In this document: positions 1 to 12,969 of the stretch, piece by piece
Layout: each line of letters begins with the position of its first letter
Numbering within the stretch: position 1 is the stretch's first letter
Origin: Amia ocellicauda
Taxonomy: Eukaryota > Chordata > Actinopteri > Amiiformes > Amiidae
Direction: 5' to 3'
Assembly: GCF_036373705.1 (NCBI RefSeq)
Contig: NC_089863.1
Coordinates: 25,641,727-25,705,726, forward strand
DNA length: 64,000 bases
Program-made: the position numbers and the translations under genes
The notes under the pieces: model-generated
What the model was told of the DNA's origin: nothing
The model's input: the letters and a program-made list of their open reading frames with translations, nothing else
Database searches by the model: none

Positions 1-875
1 ATTTTCAACCACTTGAGTTTGCTCTGTGCACAAGTGGCCGGGCTGCAAACGCTACAGGAGTCTGCCTTCCCCCCGTGTGTGTGTGTGTGTGTTTATATTG
101 GATGCTGCTGAGAATACTGATTTGTTTCCGATTGTCCTTTTGCCTGAACGCCACTTGTGTTGTTGATTTTGGCCGTTGTGAAGGTTTGTAACTGACGTCC
201 GTGTCCTGACTGATTCTCGGGTTTGGGACACTAGTTTGGAAGCTGTCTTGTAGGAGCCCCCCGGCCCGTGTGTGATTTAGAGACCGGAATAAGAGCAAGC
301 CGTTTACTTTCAAATAGAAATTGACTACAGCTGATTATTTTGTAATGATTTTCAGAGGCCGTGGAGTCGGCCTTTCTCCCTGCGTGGCACCTCGTCCCCG
401 ACGCTCGTCTCTCCCAGGATGGTCACTCTACCGATCGGTGTGTTATTGTTCCGGGGGTTAGCACCTGTCTGCCGTATTAACCCCCAACGCTGCGCGGAAT
501 CCGGAATCGCGGACGCTTTCCGTGTGGACGTGACGGGTGGGCTTCTCGTTCTCAAAGCGAGGCACTCGTTGCCGACCGTTGCAACCCCCACGGGGACGGA
601 TAACGGATTTCTGCAAAGTCAGAAGTAGGACAGAGGCGGAGAATAGTTCTTTACCTGCTTGATTTTCTCTCACCGGCAGCAAGAAACGAAAAGGGATGAG
701 AAGAACATGTAGCTGGCAGGATGGATACATGTTTTTATTTTGAGTGGGGGGTGGGATTAATGAGTTTCAAGCAATACAAATAATCGTTTGTGCTTCAGGT
801 GGGGAAGTCTGAATATATCTAACAGTCACTGCTTCACTCAGTGGGTGGGGGCGGCATCGTGTTCACAGAGGGGGG

Positions 876-948
876 GATATATATAATCTTTTCTGGCCCA
901 GGTGCAGAGGAATCGCAGCAATGTTTATGAGGGCCAGCGCGGGTGAGA
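876..948 (+). promoter_or_regulatory. Candidate TATA box and short non-coding exon 1 (TMOD4)
   Basis: A TATATATAA stretch at about 878-886 is followed about 25-30 bases later by a short sequence that ends in a good donor (G followed by GTGAGA at 943-948). CAGCTG and CAGGTG E-boxes lie just downstream (about 975-992). This arrangement would suit a TATA-driven muscle gene with a small untranslated first exon spliced to the acceptor at 4085. It is inference only; no transcript evidence is available. Confidence 0.22.
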
Positions 949-3479
949 ATGGCTGGAAATAGTGTCCTGGAGCCAGCTGGCAGGACAGGTGACTGACAGA
1001 GGCGGCAGGATTCCCTAACCTTTCAAATACCTCCCCCGTCACCTCCCCTGCGGGGCTGTTTTACTGTATTACTGTATCTGGCCCGGCGACCTTTCTGCAA
1101 GGCCTCTCTCTGCGTCACGTCTTTTGTCACCACCATGGGAGTCAAGAGCACAGAAACGGCACCAGAAAAAGGCAGAGGAAGTGAAAATATGTACTTTTTA
1201 ATTTCGTTTGAATACTCAAGTTTAATATCATTCTGTCAGGAAGAGAATTCTACCGTTTTTTTATTTTATATTCAGTTCAAATGGAAGCAATCGCTGCACA
1301 CCTCATTATATATTTCCTAGAAGTCCAGGTGCTTATGGGACGGCCAGTTTTCCGCGCTGAACACGCGCGGGCTCCTCTCGGCGAAAGGACGTGTCGATGG
1401 TGAATAATGAGATGGCACAGTGCTGCTGGCAGTGTCTGCGACGAGGGAGACCAACGCTCTGTCGAATCGTCGACTGTGTTGAAGGCCCAGTCTTCGCACA
1501 TACCTCCAGTCTCCCGAGATCTCCGTTCAGAGACTGCGGAGGTATGAGCGTCCGGGGAGTTCGCCGTGGTTGCCCCAGCTTGCTTTTCTTATTTGGCTGT
1601 GGTTGGAAACGATAACAGATCAAACCCAACAAACACCACTGTTCTTTTGCCTGGGAAGATTTGTGTCACAGAGGGACGATCTCCCGTATGTTGAGGGGAT
1701 GATCTCAGGTTTTGGGGGAGCGTGCGATTGCCCTGCTGACTACAGGGATGTCCACCAGAGCCGCAGTCGGGTCCAGACCCTGGTGAGGACGACGAGCCGC
1801 GGATGAGATTCTCTGAGACGCTTTCTGACAATTTGCAGAAATTCTTCAGGAGTGCGAACCCACAGTTTCATTAGCTGTCCGGGAGGCTGGTGTCAGACAA
1901 TCCCGCAGGTGAACCCGGATGTGGAGTCCTGGTTGGACGTACTGCCAAACTCTCTAAATCGACGTTGAAGGCGACTTATGGTAGAGAAATGAACATTCAG
2001 TTCTTTGGCAATCAGTCAGCAGCCAATCACATGCCCCCTCAAACCTCGAGAATCTGTGGCATCGTTTTGTGGTACAAAACTGCATGTTTACAAGTTGTTT
2101 ATAGTATACATTGACTCCCAAGCTTCAGTCCAGCTGAGGTTAGAATAAATCTCCCATAATGCACCTGTCAACTGTTTTGGCCACCTTCCTCTTCAGTACA
2201 CCTGTGCTGGGCCGCAGTGTGTTCAGTGTCTCAGTGCTGCACTGACACAGTGTGTTCAGTAGCTGGGCGTCACAGTGTTGGACTGACTGGGTCTCCGCAC
2301 TGAGCCCTGCTTGTTTGCGTCCCCGCTGCCCGGCTCTCTTATCCCTTGTTTGTGACATTGGCTTTACACATTAGTGCCGCCCCGCGTTGAGCCGGCACAA
2401 ACTCCATTTATCGGCGCTCCACCTCAGATCTGCGGCCAGCTTTGTTAACCGCCCAAAAGAGTGCCGTCCTGTCGATAACTCGCGAATCAAAATCAAATAA
2501 AAAGCCACAGAGTCACCACCCATGAAAATGTGTGCTTGCAGTCCTGCCCCAGCCCTGCCCCCCATGCTCTGAATAGCACCTGTATAGAACCCGGGAGGTT
2601 TGTTTCCAGTTGCATCCTGGTCTATTCCAGACGGTTCCCTGTTAGCGATGAGATGGAGATTGTAGCATTTGGGGTGAGTGTGTGTGTGTGTGAGTGTGTG
2701 AGTGTGCGAGCGAGAGTGTCGTAGCAAGTGTGTCAGCGAGTGTGTGTGTGTTTGTGTCTGAGCGAATGTGTGTATGTGAGCGAATGTATCTGTCAGTGTG
2801 TGTGTGTGAAAGGAAACATGAAATGGAGAGAAGAGTCATCTTCCCCTCAACAGAACTGGGGCTCCCCTGTCCTGGCTCCGCTGACATCGGAGCCAGGGTG
2901 TTTGGGGGGAACCCTATGTGCTCTGGACTGGTCAGCGCCAACCTATTTTAATTTCCAAATCTCCTCCCGACTGGTATTGCACGGGTGGCCCCTGCCTCCA
3001 ACCAAATAGGGGGCCACTGTCTTTTCTTTCTTTTCTTTTTTTCCCCACGAACAACTTAAACGCCCCGAAAAACCTCCTCCGCCCCACTGTGTTGCCTTAG
3101 TGCCACCTACCGCCAGGCATACCCTACGGAAGAGGCAGAGAGATGATGATGAGCTGGGGGAACGCGATTCTGTCTGTAACGGCCTGTGTCCCACGATGCA
3201 CCGCTCCGAGCTGCTCGAGCGCTCGCTCTCAGCTTGTTGACGGCTTAGCGATTCAACGGGATGGGCGGCTGGGTGGGCGGCTGGGTGCTTGTTATCAGAA
3301 GAGCCCATTTGTGTGAACCGCAGCAGCGGGGAGGGGCGGCCGGCACTGTTTGCTTTGCTTCTGATAAATGACAAGAGCCACTCTTCTCTTCTCCTTTCCT
3401 CTCCTCTCTTTTTTTTTTTTTTTTTTCTCTCACTGGTAACTCAATACCGCAGCCCCAGCGTCCTGTGACTAAGAATAGA

Positions 3480-3646
3480 GGGAACTGCTGCCTTGATCTC
3501 TCTCTCTCTCTCTCGCCTTCTTTCCCTGCTCAGAGCAACCCAAAACGCTAGGCCTCCTCCCCCCCCACCTTTCTTTTCGCACTCTCTCTGCCTCTCTTTT
3601 GTCTCTCTCTCTGTCTCTGGTCTCTCTCTCTTCTCTTTCTGGTCTT

Positions 3647-3678
<32 letters not shown>

Positions 3679-3870
3679 ATTCCCTGATCAGAGCAAACCA
3701 AAACGCTAGGCCTCCTTTTCCCCCTCTTTGTCTTTGCACTCTGTCTCTTTCTCCTCTGTCTGGTCTCTCTCTAGTCTCTCCTCTCTTTTTCTCCTCTCTC
3801 TCTGGTCGGTCTCCTCTCTCACCCTGGTCTCTCTCTCTCACTGGTCTTTTGCTTTTGGGTGCTGTGCTCT
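3480..3870. repeat. CT-rich low-complexity block with internal tandem duplication
   Basis: Pyrimidine-rich DNA contains two related units about 160 bp apart. Each has a near-identical core reading TTCCCTG-TCAGAGCAA-CC-AAAACGCTAGGCCTCC (about 3522-3557 and 3680-3715), preceded by a CT run and followed by more CT-rich sequence. It lies directly upstream of the TMOD4 first coding exon. Confidence 0.7.
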
Positions 3871-4160
3871 GTACTACTCTGCACTAGTGTTGGCTTCTGT
3901 GTCACCCCTGCAGGAAGGAGTTGATCATAAGTAAGTTTGGTTGAGGAGGTGTAAGACAGAAGACTTAATTTCTCTCTCTTTTTTTGTGGAAAAAAAAAGC
4001 CCAAAGCAGGATCCTCCCCACTAATTTTCTAACAACAATAAAAACAACAACAAATTACCCAGAGTTCTCCCCTCCTCTTCTGCAGACAGTGGCTTCTAGC
4101 GCGGGAGGAGCGGCGTGCCATCAGTGTGCCAACAGAGCGTGAGCCCAGCCAGCCGGCGAG

Positions 4161-7100
4161 ATGTCCAAGCAGGAGAAGCAGGATTACCGCAACATCGACG
4201 AGGATGCCATCCTCAAGGGCCTCAGTCCCGAGGAGATTGACCAGCTGGAGTGCGAGCTGCAGGAGATGGACCCCGAGGTGAGAGGGCGGCGGGTACAAAC
4301 CGGCCAACACACCTGCCCAGGTTGACTACCGGCCCCGTCGTTACTGTATTTTGAAAAAAAAAAATGGCGCTGTTCTACATGTTGGCAGCATGACTCCTGC
4401 TCCTCTTTATTTCTGCCTGTCACTGACATGAGTTATTCTAACCGTGATCTCATCTGGCCGTCTGCTTTGCCACATCCTGCACTTCCACTAGGCCTTCTAG
4501 CTGGCGCTTGTTGATGACATCACTGTTGACATTGCTTGTGTGAAAATGTCGTAAATAACTTGACTGTTTTATAAACAAAATCTACAGATGTGTTTAGCTT
4601 TTGTCTTGTTAGTGGGCACCCCCTGTGAAATATCTGGAATAAAGTTAATCTAATCTAATCTTTAAATTCAAAAAACGTGAGTCAACCTGGGAAATTTTGT
4701 ACGCTGGAGAACCGCTGTGCCCCACAGCGTTGCGGAGACATGCAGACGAGGTCTCAGTCTGACGAGCAGCAGTTTGAGGGGGGGCTGAAAAATGTGTACT
4801 GCATTCCTAGCTGACCAAATGACGTTGTGGCAACATTGCAGGGAAGTGAACACTGAACAGCAGGGCCTTGTGGGAGCACATGTTCACAGACACGTTAAAT
4901 GACGTGAATGGAAGTAGATTCAAGAGGAACGAGAATTCACGAGTAACAGAAGGCACAGAATAAAAGGTTAAGTTTAGAAACTCAAGATATGCTGATCTCT
5001 GGCATGACAATAACACAGTGTCAGTCACAGTGGGTATGTATCGTAGTTCCAGAGACAAACGTAAGAAAAGTGTAAATCCGGTGCAAACAGCGTTAAAGTG
5101 CAAAAATCGCAGAACTTTAACGGCACTCTGAGGTCACTGCGTTCCTGAGACGCTTTCATTTTCTTCCCTTCACCCGTCCTATTTGTCAAATCAAAAAACA
5201 ATGTGTTCTCGCTGGGGAGGCAGTTTTGGTGGGCTTTGGTGGGTGACACCCCCTCCAGGTCCCCACAGCTTGTGATTGGTGCACCCGAGTACGAGGAACT
5301 GCTGTCAATCAACTTGTCCATCAATATTGGAAGCATTCCTCTGTTGATCTTTTCATTGATTTATATTTATTGAGAGTCTTCTAGTACACTAAATAACCAC
5401 CTCCAGGTCTAGTCCACTTAAACCTACTAAAAGCCACAGTAAATAAGTACATTTCTGTAAGCCTGCTTTACTTGACGTCTCTCTCTGTAAAAGTCACCCT
5501 CAGAGCCCAACCCTTCAGGAGCCCAGAGTGGCAAGTGTGTCACGTTGACAGGCCTGGGAAAAGCAAATAATCTTCCTCCCTCTCGTGTGGCGTTGCCCCC
5601 TTCTTTGTCTTCCCAGAATGCCATGCTCCCGGCAGGCATGCGTCAGCGCGACCAGACCAAGAAGAGCCCGACGGGGCCCTTCGACCGCGACGCCCTGATG
5701 GACCACCTGGAGAAACAGGCCCTGGAGTTGGCCGACCGCGAGGACTTGGTGCCCTTCACCGGCGAGAAGAAAGGTACCTACTGCACCCGTGGTGCCACAA
5801 GTAGTCTACAACCCTCTTGAGTTTCAGTGCAGGCCTCAGAAATTATAATATATAAGTGTACGTTGTACCAGAGGGCAGTGCAGAGGGCAGGCTCTGGACT
5901 CTGGAGTGGAGGATTGTGGGTTCAATCCCAGTTGATGAGCAAGGCACTGTACCCAGAGTGCACCAGTACAAACCCAGCTGTATAAATGGGTCATTGCATT
6001 TAAACATAATGTGATGTGATGTATTGGTAGTCCCCCTGGATAAGGGCGTCTGCTAAGAAATGTAATAATAATAATAATACCGCTGACCTCTCATGGCCCC
6101 CGGTGAAGACCCAAGACCTTGACCTTGACCTCAATCCTTACGGCCATACTAGCCTGAATACGCCCGATCTCATCCGATCTCGGAAGCTAAGCAGGCTCGG
6201 GCCTGGTCAGTACTTGGATGGGAGACCGCCTGGGAATACCAGGTGCTGTAAGCTTGACCTCAATCCCACAGAGCACGTCTGGGATGCATTCGATCCGGTC
6301 AAGCATCAAAAAGGCCCTGGATTGGATCCACAACCTATTGAATACATGCGTATCGGCCAGTCTTGTATCGTCATTCCTATGCATTTAAAACAACCACAGT
6401 GCGTCACATTCGCAATCCTCACATTCCAGCTCCTAAAATGCTCTGTGAAGCAGTTGTCTCGTCTACAATTCTTATTCCTTTAATCCGGATCATTTGGTGG
6501 GGGGGGGGGATATGAACAGAAGTGAATTAGACTGGGCTCCACCAGACTGAACGTTATGTAGCGCTTTAATCCAGAGACCTCATCATTATCCTTAGAGCGT
6601 TCTTCTAATTAAAGTGTGGTCTATATTTTAGCCCCCTGCATGTGTGTGTGGGGGCAGGTGGTTGCCTTTCCAACTGTGAGATGATTTTTCAAGTGCCGGT
6701 CTGAAATTTGTCACGGCCCAACAAATTCTGGCACCGAGAGATTGGATCCCCCCCCCCGCCACACATGAGCTTGGCCTTAATTAGGACAAGATGTGTTGGC
6801 AGAGCTTGTAGTACCCTGTTCTACGGTGCAGGTACAGAAGCGGAGCTGAAAAGCTGAGGCGGCTCCTTTACACCGAGAGTGGTGGGGGGCTGGAACAAGC
6901 TGATTTGTTGTGGGGTGGGGAAATGAGCAGGGAGATATAAGACCACCCTGCAATGTCTGAGACTGGAGCTGAGCTAGATGTATGAATGACCCTCCCATGC
7001 ATGTCCCATTCCCAGGCAAGGCCTTCATCCCTAAGCAATCCAAGAGGGAGATCCCCAAGGAGGAGCAGATCACCCTGGAGCCCGAGCTGGAGGAGGCCCT

Positions 7101-8062
7101 GGCCAACGCCACCGACGCCGAGATGTGTGACATCGCAGGTACGTCTCAAAAGCCACACACAGACGGGGGGTTAGTCATCGAAGCACAACCGCCTCACACG
7201 GTTGTTTCCAAGGCGCCTGCGGATTTTCACTCTAACGGGGTGGGGGACTCGGTTTGCGCAGGGAACCTTCCGGAAGGTGAATGGAAGATTCTGATCGGTG
7301 TTTGTGGTTTCCTCGAAGCAGAAAGCAATGAACTGGGTTGGTGGGTTACCTGGATGCCAACCTGGGCGGGAAGTGAGTTTGGAGAAGGGAGAAGGGCTTT
7401 TATTGCCCCCTACATTTTATTGTGAATTCCTTCTTACACGGGTTCTATTCACTTTTTTCAAGGCATCCAGTTCAGAATTGTGTGCTATAACCGACTCAAA
7501 TCTGAATCATGGGCCTTGTTTTGTTTTGTGCGTTTGTTTGTATGTTTGCCGTGTTTGATCGCTGGGTCCCTTATCCAATGCGGGGCTTTGTAGTTGATTA
7601 AAGAAGCTGTTTCTTGATTGGAGAATGCCCAGGAAAATGCCTCATTTTAGGTAGAGGACAGCGAACCCAGGTCATCTTCGATCAAGCGGGTGGATAAATA
7701 CACAAAAGTTTGTTTGTGCTGTATTTTGTATTATTGTAATCCTGCCGAACTGCTCTGCTAATGTTGAGAAACCTCCAATCAGGGAGGTTACAGCAGTGCG
7801 TGCGTCAAGTCAAGTCAAGGTGACGTCTGAGGCCGAAGAACCCTCAAGCGGCCGTGAAAATTAGAACTGGGGCCAAGAGAGCCGTCAAAATTCTTCAGAG
7901 AACTTGACGATCGCTTGACTTGACAAACGCTAGCCGAAACAAAACAAAAAAAAAGACTGGCCCCTGAAACATGTGACACATGATCGCGGATAGCTTTGAG
8001 TAACAGACACACACACACAGACACACACACCACACATACACACGCAGACACACACACACACA

Positions 8063-8132
<70 letters not shown>

Positions 8133-10528
8133 TGGGTCTGGCCAGCACCAACAGTGTCCAATTCCCACGGCTCAGCAACAAGCTAAGACCACTTGGCGTT
8201 GGACCAAGAGGCTAAAACTAGTCAAGATAGACCGGTTGGGGGGGGTAAGTTGGTATTAGTGCTGGGGAGGGAGAGGAGATCAATTTACCCCCCCGTCTCT
8301 GCTCTTCTCATTCCCCCTCCCTCCCTCTCTGTCTTGCTCTGGCGGGGGCTACTGTTGATCCGGGTTTAATTGAAGCAGACAAGTGAGGATGTGTAAAATT
8401 ACTTTTGCCACCAAGCCACAGCTGAGAATTTGCCACAAGTCAAACACAATTCATAGAAGAGCTTAAAAACATTCGCCGGTTTCTGATCGTCACTCAGCGT
8501 TTCCACCAGAAATTATGCACAGGCAGGGCGGTCTGGCACGGAATTGCTGTTGAGCGGGTGGGGGGTGCTGACAGATCGATGAGGAGGGGTTATGCTGGCG
8601 GATCGTCGTAGTGGACGGCGGAACATGTTTTTGCCGTTTTTTTCCCCATTTTTTTCAAATGGGGCGGCTCGTGAGCTTGGGGGGGGGGGCGAAAACACTG
8701 TAACACAGGGGTCTCAAACTCAATTATTATTTATTTATTAGCAGATGCCCTTGACTTAAGCAATATAAGTGTATACGAGATATACAGTAAACAATATAAA
8801 GGTCTTACATCCTAGATGGTAAAAGCTGACAAGACAAGATGTTCAGTCACAGTCAAGGGGAAAGGGAGCATAGGGGAAATCAAAATAAACAATACAAGTG
8901 CTAGTAATGCAAGGCAAGTAGTGTGACAAAACGCTGTAAAGTGCTATCTTATAGGAGAATAAATGACTAAAGTACAGTCTGAAAAGATTCCTGGAGGGCT
9001 GTGTATATGCTGGTTTTCGTTCCAAATGAGTCTTCAGTTACTTCATTTGTCCACTTAATTTTTTAATTTGACATATTTAAAAAATATATTGTGAGGTACA
9101 CCGATCAGCCATAACATTATGACCACAGTTATCATGGCACCTGTCAGTGGGTGGGATATATTAGGCAGCAAGTGAACATTTTGTCCTCAAAGTTGATGTG
9201 TTAGAAGCAGGAAAAATGGGCAAGCATAAGGATCTGAGCGACTTTGACTCGGGCCATATTTTGTGATGGCTAGACGACTGGGTCAGAGCATCTCCAAAAC
9301 TGCAGCTCTTGTGGGGTGTTCCCGGTCTGCAGTGGTCAGTACCTATCAAAAGTGGTCCAAGGAAGGAAAAGCAGTGAACCGGCGACAGGGTCATGTGCAG
9401 CCAAGGCTCATTGATACGCATGGGGAGCGAAGGCTGGCCCGTGTGGTCCGATCCAACAGACGAGCTACTGTAGCTCAAATTGCTGAAAAAGTGAATGCTG
9501 GTTCTGATAGAAAGGTGTCAGAACACACAGTGCATCGCAGTTTGTTGCGTATGGGGCTGCGTAGCCGCAGACCAGTCAGGGTGCCCATGCTGACCCCTGT
9601 CCACTGCCGAAAGCGCCTACAATGGGCACGTGAGCATCAGAACTGGACCACGGAGCAATGGAAGAAGGTGGCCTGGTCTGATGAATCACGAGTTCAAGGT
9701 GTTGACTTGGCCTCCAAATTCCCCAGATCTCAATCCAATCGAGCATCTGTGGGATGTGCTGGACAAACAAGTCCGATCCATGGAGGCCCCACCTCGCAAC
9801 TTACAGGACTTAAAGGATCTGCTGCTAACGTCTTGGTGCCAGATACCACAGCACACCTTCAGAGGTCTAGTGGAGTCCATGCCTCGACGGGTCAGGGCTG
9901 TTTTGGCAGCAAAAGGCGGACCTACACAATATTAGGCAGGTGGTCATAATGTTATGGCTGATCTGTGTATATGTGTGTGACAGCATGTGTGTGTGTGTAT
10001 GTTCTTGTGAGAGTGTGTGCTGATCGGTGTATTTTACAGTTGATGGTCTAAAAGTGCATTTGATTCAAGGTACGGTTGCTTATAAAATATCCCGGTGTCT
10101 GGAAAGGTGTTTAAATGTATCAAGCTCCTTCTCATCTTTGGCCCCTAAGTGGTGGAACGACCTTCCCACTGAAGTCAGGACAGCAGAGTCCTTGACCTCC
10201 TTCCGGCACTTACTCAAGATGCATCTTTTCAGACAGTACTTGTAACCCTGCTGTTTTCATCGTACAACCTGCTTTTACATTGCTAGTAGTACCCGTGTTG
10301 TTTATATTGTTTGCCCCTATGTCCCCTTTCCCTGAGCTATTAACTATGACTTTACATCTTGACTGCAGTTATTAGCTCACAAATCTAGGAGTGGACTTTA
10401 ACTGTATATTTTCTTTTGAACTTGTAATTTTGTACCATGCTTTGATCTGTAACTCTAGACTGTATTGCAATTTTATAATGCTCTTATGTTAGTAAGTCGC
10501 CCTGGATTAGGGTGTCTGCTAAGCAATA

Positions 10529-10561
<33 letters not shown>

Positions 10562-12928
10562 TAAACAATTAGACCAATTAAGTAATTATAGACTCTGTTG
10601 GAATGAAAACCAGCCCTCCAGGGATTGAGTTTGAGACCCCTTTTGTCTATTGTGGCTCCAAAGAAGTGAACGTTTTTTGTGTGAGTGTGAACGTCACTTA
10701 CGGGGGACTGACTGACTGCATTCGTACGTGTGATCAGACGTTATTTTAGCTGTTCCTGATGGCACAGGGGTGATCTGTAACACTATGGAGGGAGAGATCT
10801 CGGTCATTTCACTGATCCAGTTACCATCTGTGTCCAGTGTGTCCACTGGAGCTGCAAGGGAAGGGAAGTAAATCTGGAAGGGAATCGAGAGCAGCCTTCA
10901 AGTCTTTACATTTCGGCCGGTGATGTCATTCAGAGAAGCGCTTGCTATTTTTGATCAGATATTGCTCTCTAAGTGATTAAATTAGGCCGAAATATACAAA
11001 CTGCTGGATGACGGGGCCCCCTCTGACTCACGGCGTGGTTTATAAATTACAGAATGAGAGCGAATTTAGAAGCTTTCCTCCTCTTCCTTTTATCCTCGTC
11101 TTTTGTTGATGCAAAACAGCCGTTACTCGTTTCCTGTTGATAAATGCTGCCGGCTTTCTGATTAGCATCTGCACTCAGTTCAGCCAAGATCACGTATTTT
11201 AGTTTCTTTTGTTTTTTGTTTTGAATCTACCCATACTCTTGCCATATATTGGTAATGTAAATAAAAGTCTCGCTAATATACACTACTGGTCAAAGGTTTT
11301 AGAACCTCCATGTTTCCAGTTTTCATTTAAATGTACGCAGTTTAATGTCTCAGTGTACTCTGAAATTAAAGCACAGAACAGTTGGAGATAAAAAATAAAT
11401 CATGGAATCGTTTTAACAAAATGTAACTCCTTCAGCTGACAAACCCCTCTGTACCTTTAAAAGGCACCAGATCCATGTGCTTCTCTTTATCCCATGTGTG
11501 CTCTTCACTGTTGTGTTGTTTGCTAAGTGTTTGGTCTCCCATGAAATCTGAGACTCTCGGATCTCCAACGATGTGAAGCATTCTCTGATGTGAAAAATGT
11601 GTTTTATATACCCCCCTCTGCATTCTGAAATGGGGGGTGGGAGGATACTTGGTCTGAGCAGGAATACAAAATCTCAGACAATATCGACAATTATGACATA
11701 TTCTAGAACCAGACAGTCTACTGATCAAAACAAGACCATCCACGTGTTGGTAGAAGCAACACACACCTGTAGAGAGCTCAACATGTCAAGATGGAAAACT
11801 CTGTTTACAGTGTACTGATACACAACGGTTTGACATCATTGGATCTGAACTTCTGTGTGTTTGATAGAACATCATATAATAATACTGGATTAACTGTTAG
11901 GTTGTTCTGAACAAAACAAGCCTATTTGCAAAGAAATCTGATCTAAACTGAGTGATCTGTGACCGTCTGAATGAGTCCCCCCTGGAGCAGACTGTGCGTT
12001 TACCCCCCAGGGTCTGAATGATGGCGGGCGACACGGACACTGTGAATCGGATGTGTTTGAGAATGAAACGCTCTGGTATCCAAGAGAATAAGCTTTCAAA
12101 TGATGTACGCATTGTAGGAATACAGTGTCACTTCTATGCACAGGAGCTGCACGTAACACTGACAAATAATGCTTAAGAGGGTGTATAACTCTGAAATGTG
12201 CAGTATTGTTCAGTTTTTGGTAACCTAAACTTTTTTTTTAACCTCTGGCAGTTTACCGCTTGCCTTTGTACCATTTCAAGTTATTCACTGGACTTGAACT
12301 GGTTACATTTCAATAAAAACTGGTACAATGGAGATGTTCTACAATTTTTGACTGGTAGTGTACATGGGCAGAAAATGTAGATGTGATCTTTCCCATCAAT
12401 GCTTCACTATATGGTTGAAAATGTCATTATTTGGTTCTTTGGGCCAGGCGGCGAAACGCCCAGAAAACAGGGCACCGAGAATGTCCGTCTGAGAAGAGGG
12501 CGGTTTCGCTGGCCTGTGTGTGGGGCGGAGGCCGCGGCCTTGCCCACCCCTGCCCCCCAGAGAGAGCTGTGAGAGATCGCCCTGCCAGCCGCAGTGGAGT
12601 TGCTCCGCTGAGCCCTTTCAGATAACTCTGGAGAGTTTCCCGGGAAAGGCTGAAGGCCTCATTAAGAGAGGCGATCCTTTTGTTTGGTTTTTTCTCGGCT
12701 TGGGTTACAGCCAGGGCCGCCAGTGGGACGGGCTTGATTGTGTGAGAGAGAGAGCGTTTTTCTGTTCTTTTCTCCTTTTGTTTTTTTTTCCACTACCCCC
12801 ACCCTCCTTTTTTTTTTGTCTCATTCCTGTATTAATGCAACTGACATTTGTTCCTCTGCAAGCCGTAATCCCCAGGACTGTGGCACCTCACCTGGCCTGT
12901 CGTGTTCGTCACGTTGGCTGTGAGGCAG

Positions 12929-12969
<41 letters not shown>

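Larger units (their letters stand above)
1..4085. other. Intergenic / 5' region upstream of first TMOD4 coding exon
   Basis: No coding exon can be supported here. The stretch holds a short GT microsatellite near 79-92, a GT-rich block with irregular GTGA and GTGC interruptions (2676-2812), an A/T homopolymer (3411-3426), and a CT-rich block (3480-3870). The promoter and any non-coding first exon of TMOD4 probably lie here, because the first coding exon begins with an acceptor splice site inside the 5' UTR. The longest open frames are unlike known proteins and look like chance frames. Confidence 0.7.
8709..10642. mobile_element. hAT-type MITE broken up by nested insertions
   Basis: The left end GGGGTCTCAAACTCAAT (8709-8725) is the inverse of ATTGAGTTTGAGACCCC at 10626-10642. 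The next part of the terminal repeat (CCTGGAGGGCTG and CTGGTTTTCGTTCC) resumes only at about 8991, so a SINE/LINE-like piece (about 8726-8990) has split the left terminus. A Tc1 element (9099-9967) and a LINE 3' end (about 10020-10560) are also inserted. The ends resemble fish hAT elements that start CAGGGGT. Confidence 0.65.

Noticed and set aside
6136-6255. Functional 5S rRNA gene
   Set aside because: It is a single copy with a target duplication, sits inside a transposon relic and has no T-run terminator, so it was called a retroposed copy.
7895-8259. Open frames of Cys-Val or His-Thr repeats
   Set aside because: They are translations of the CA microsatellite and end where it ends.
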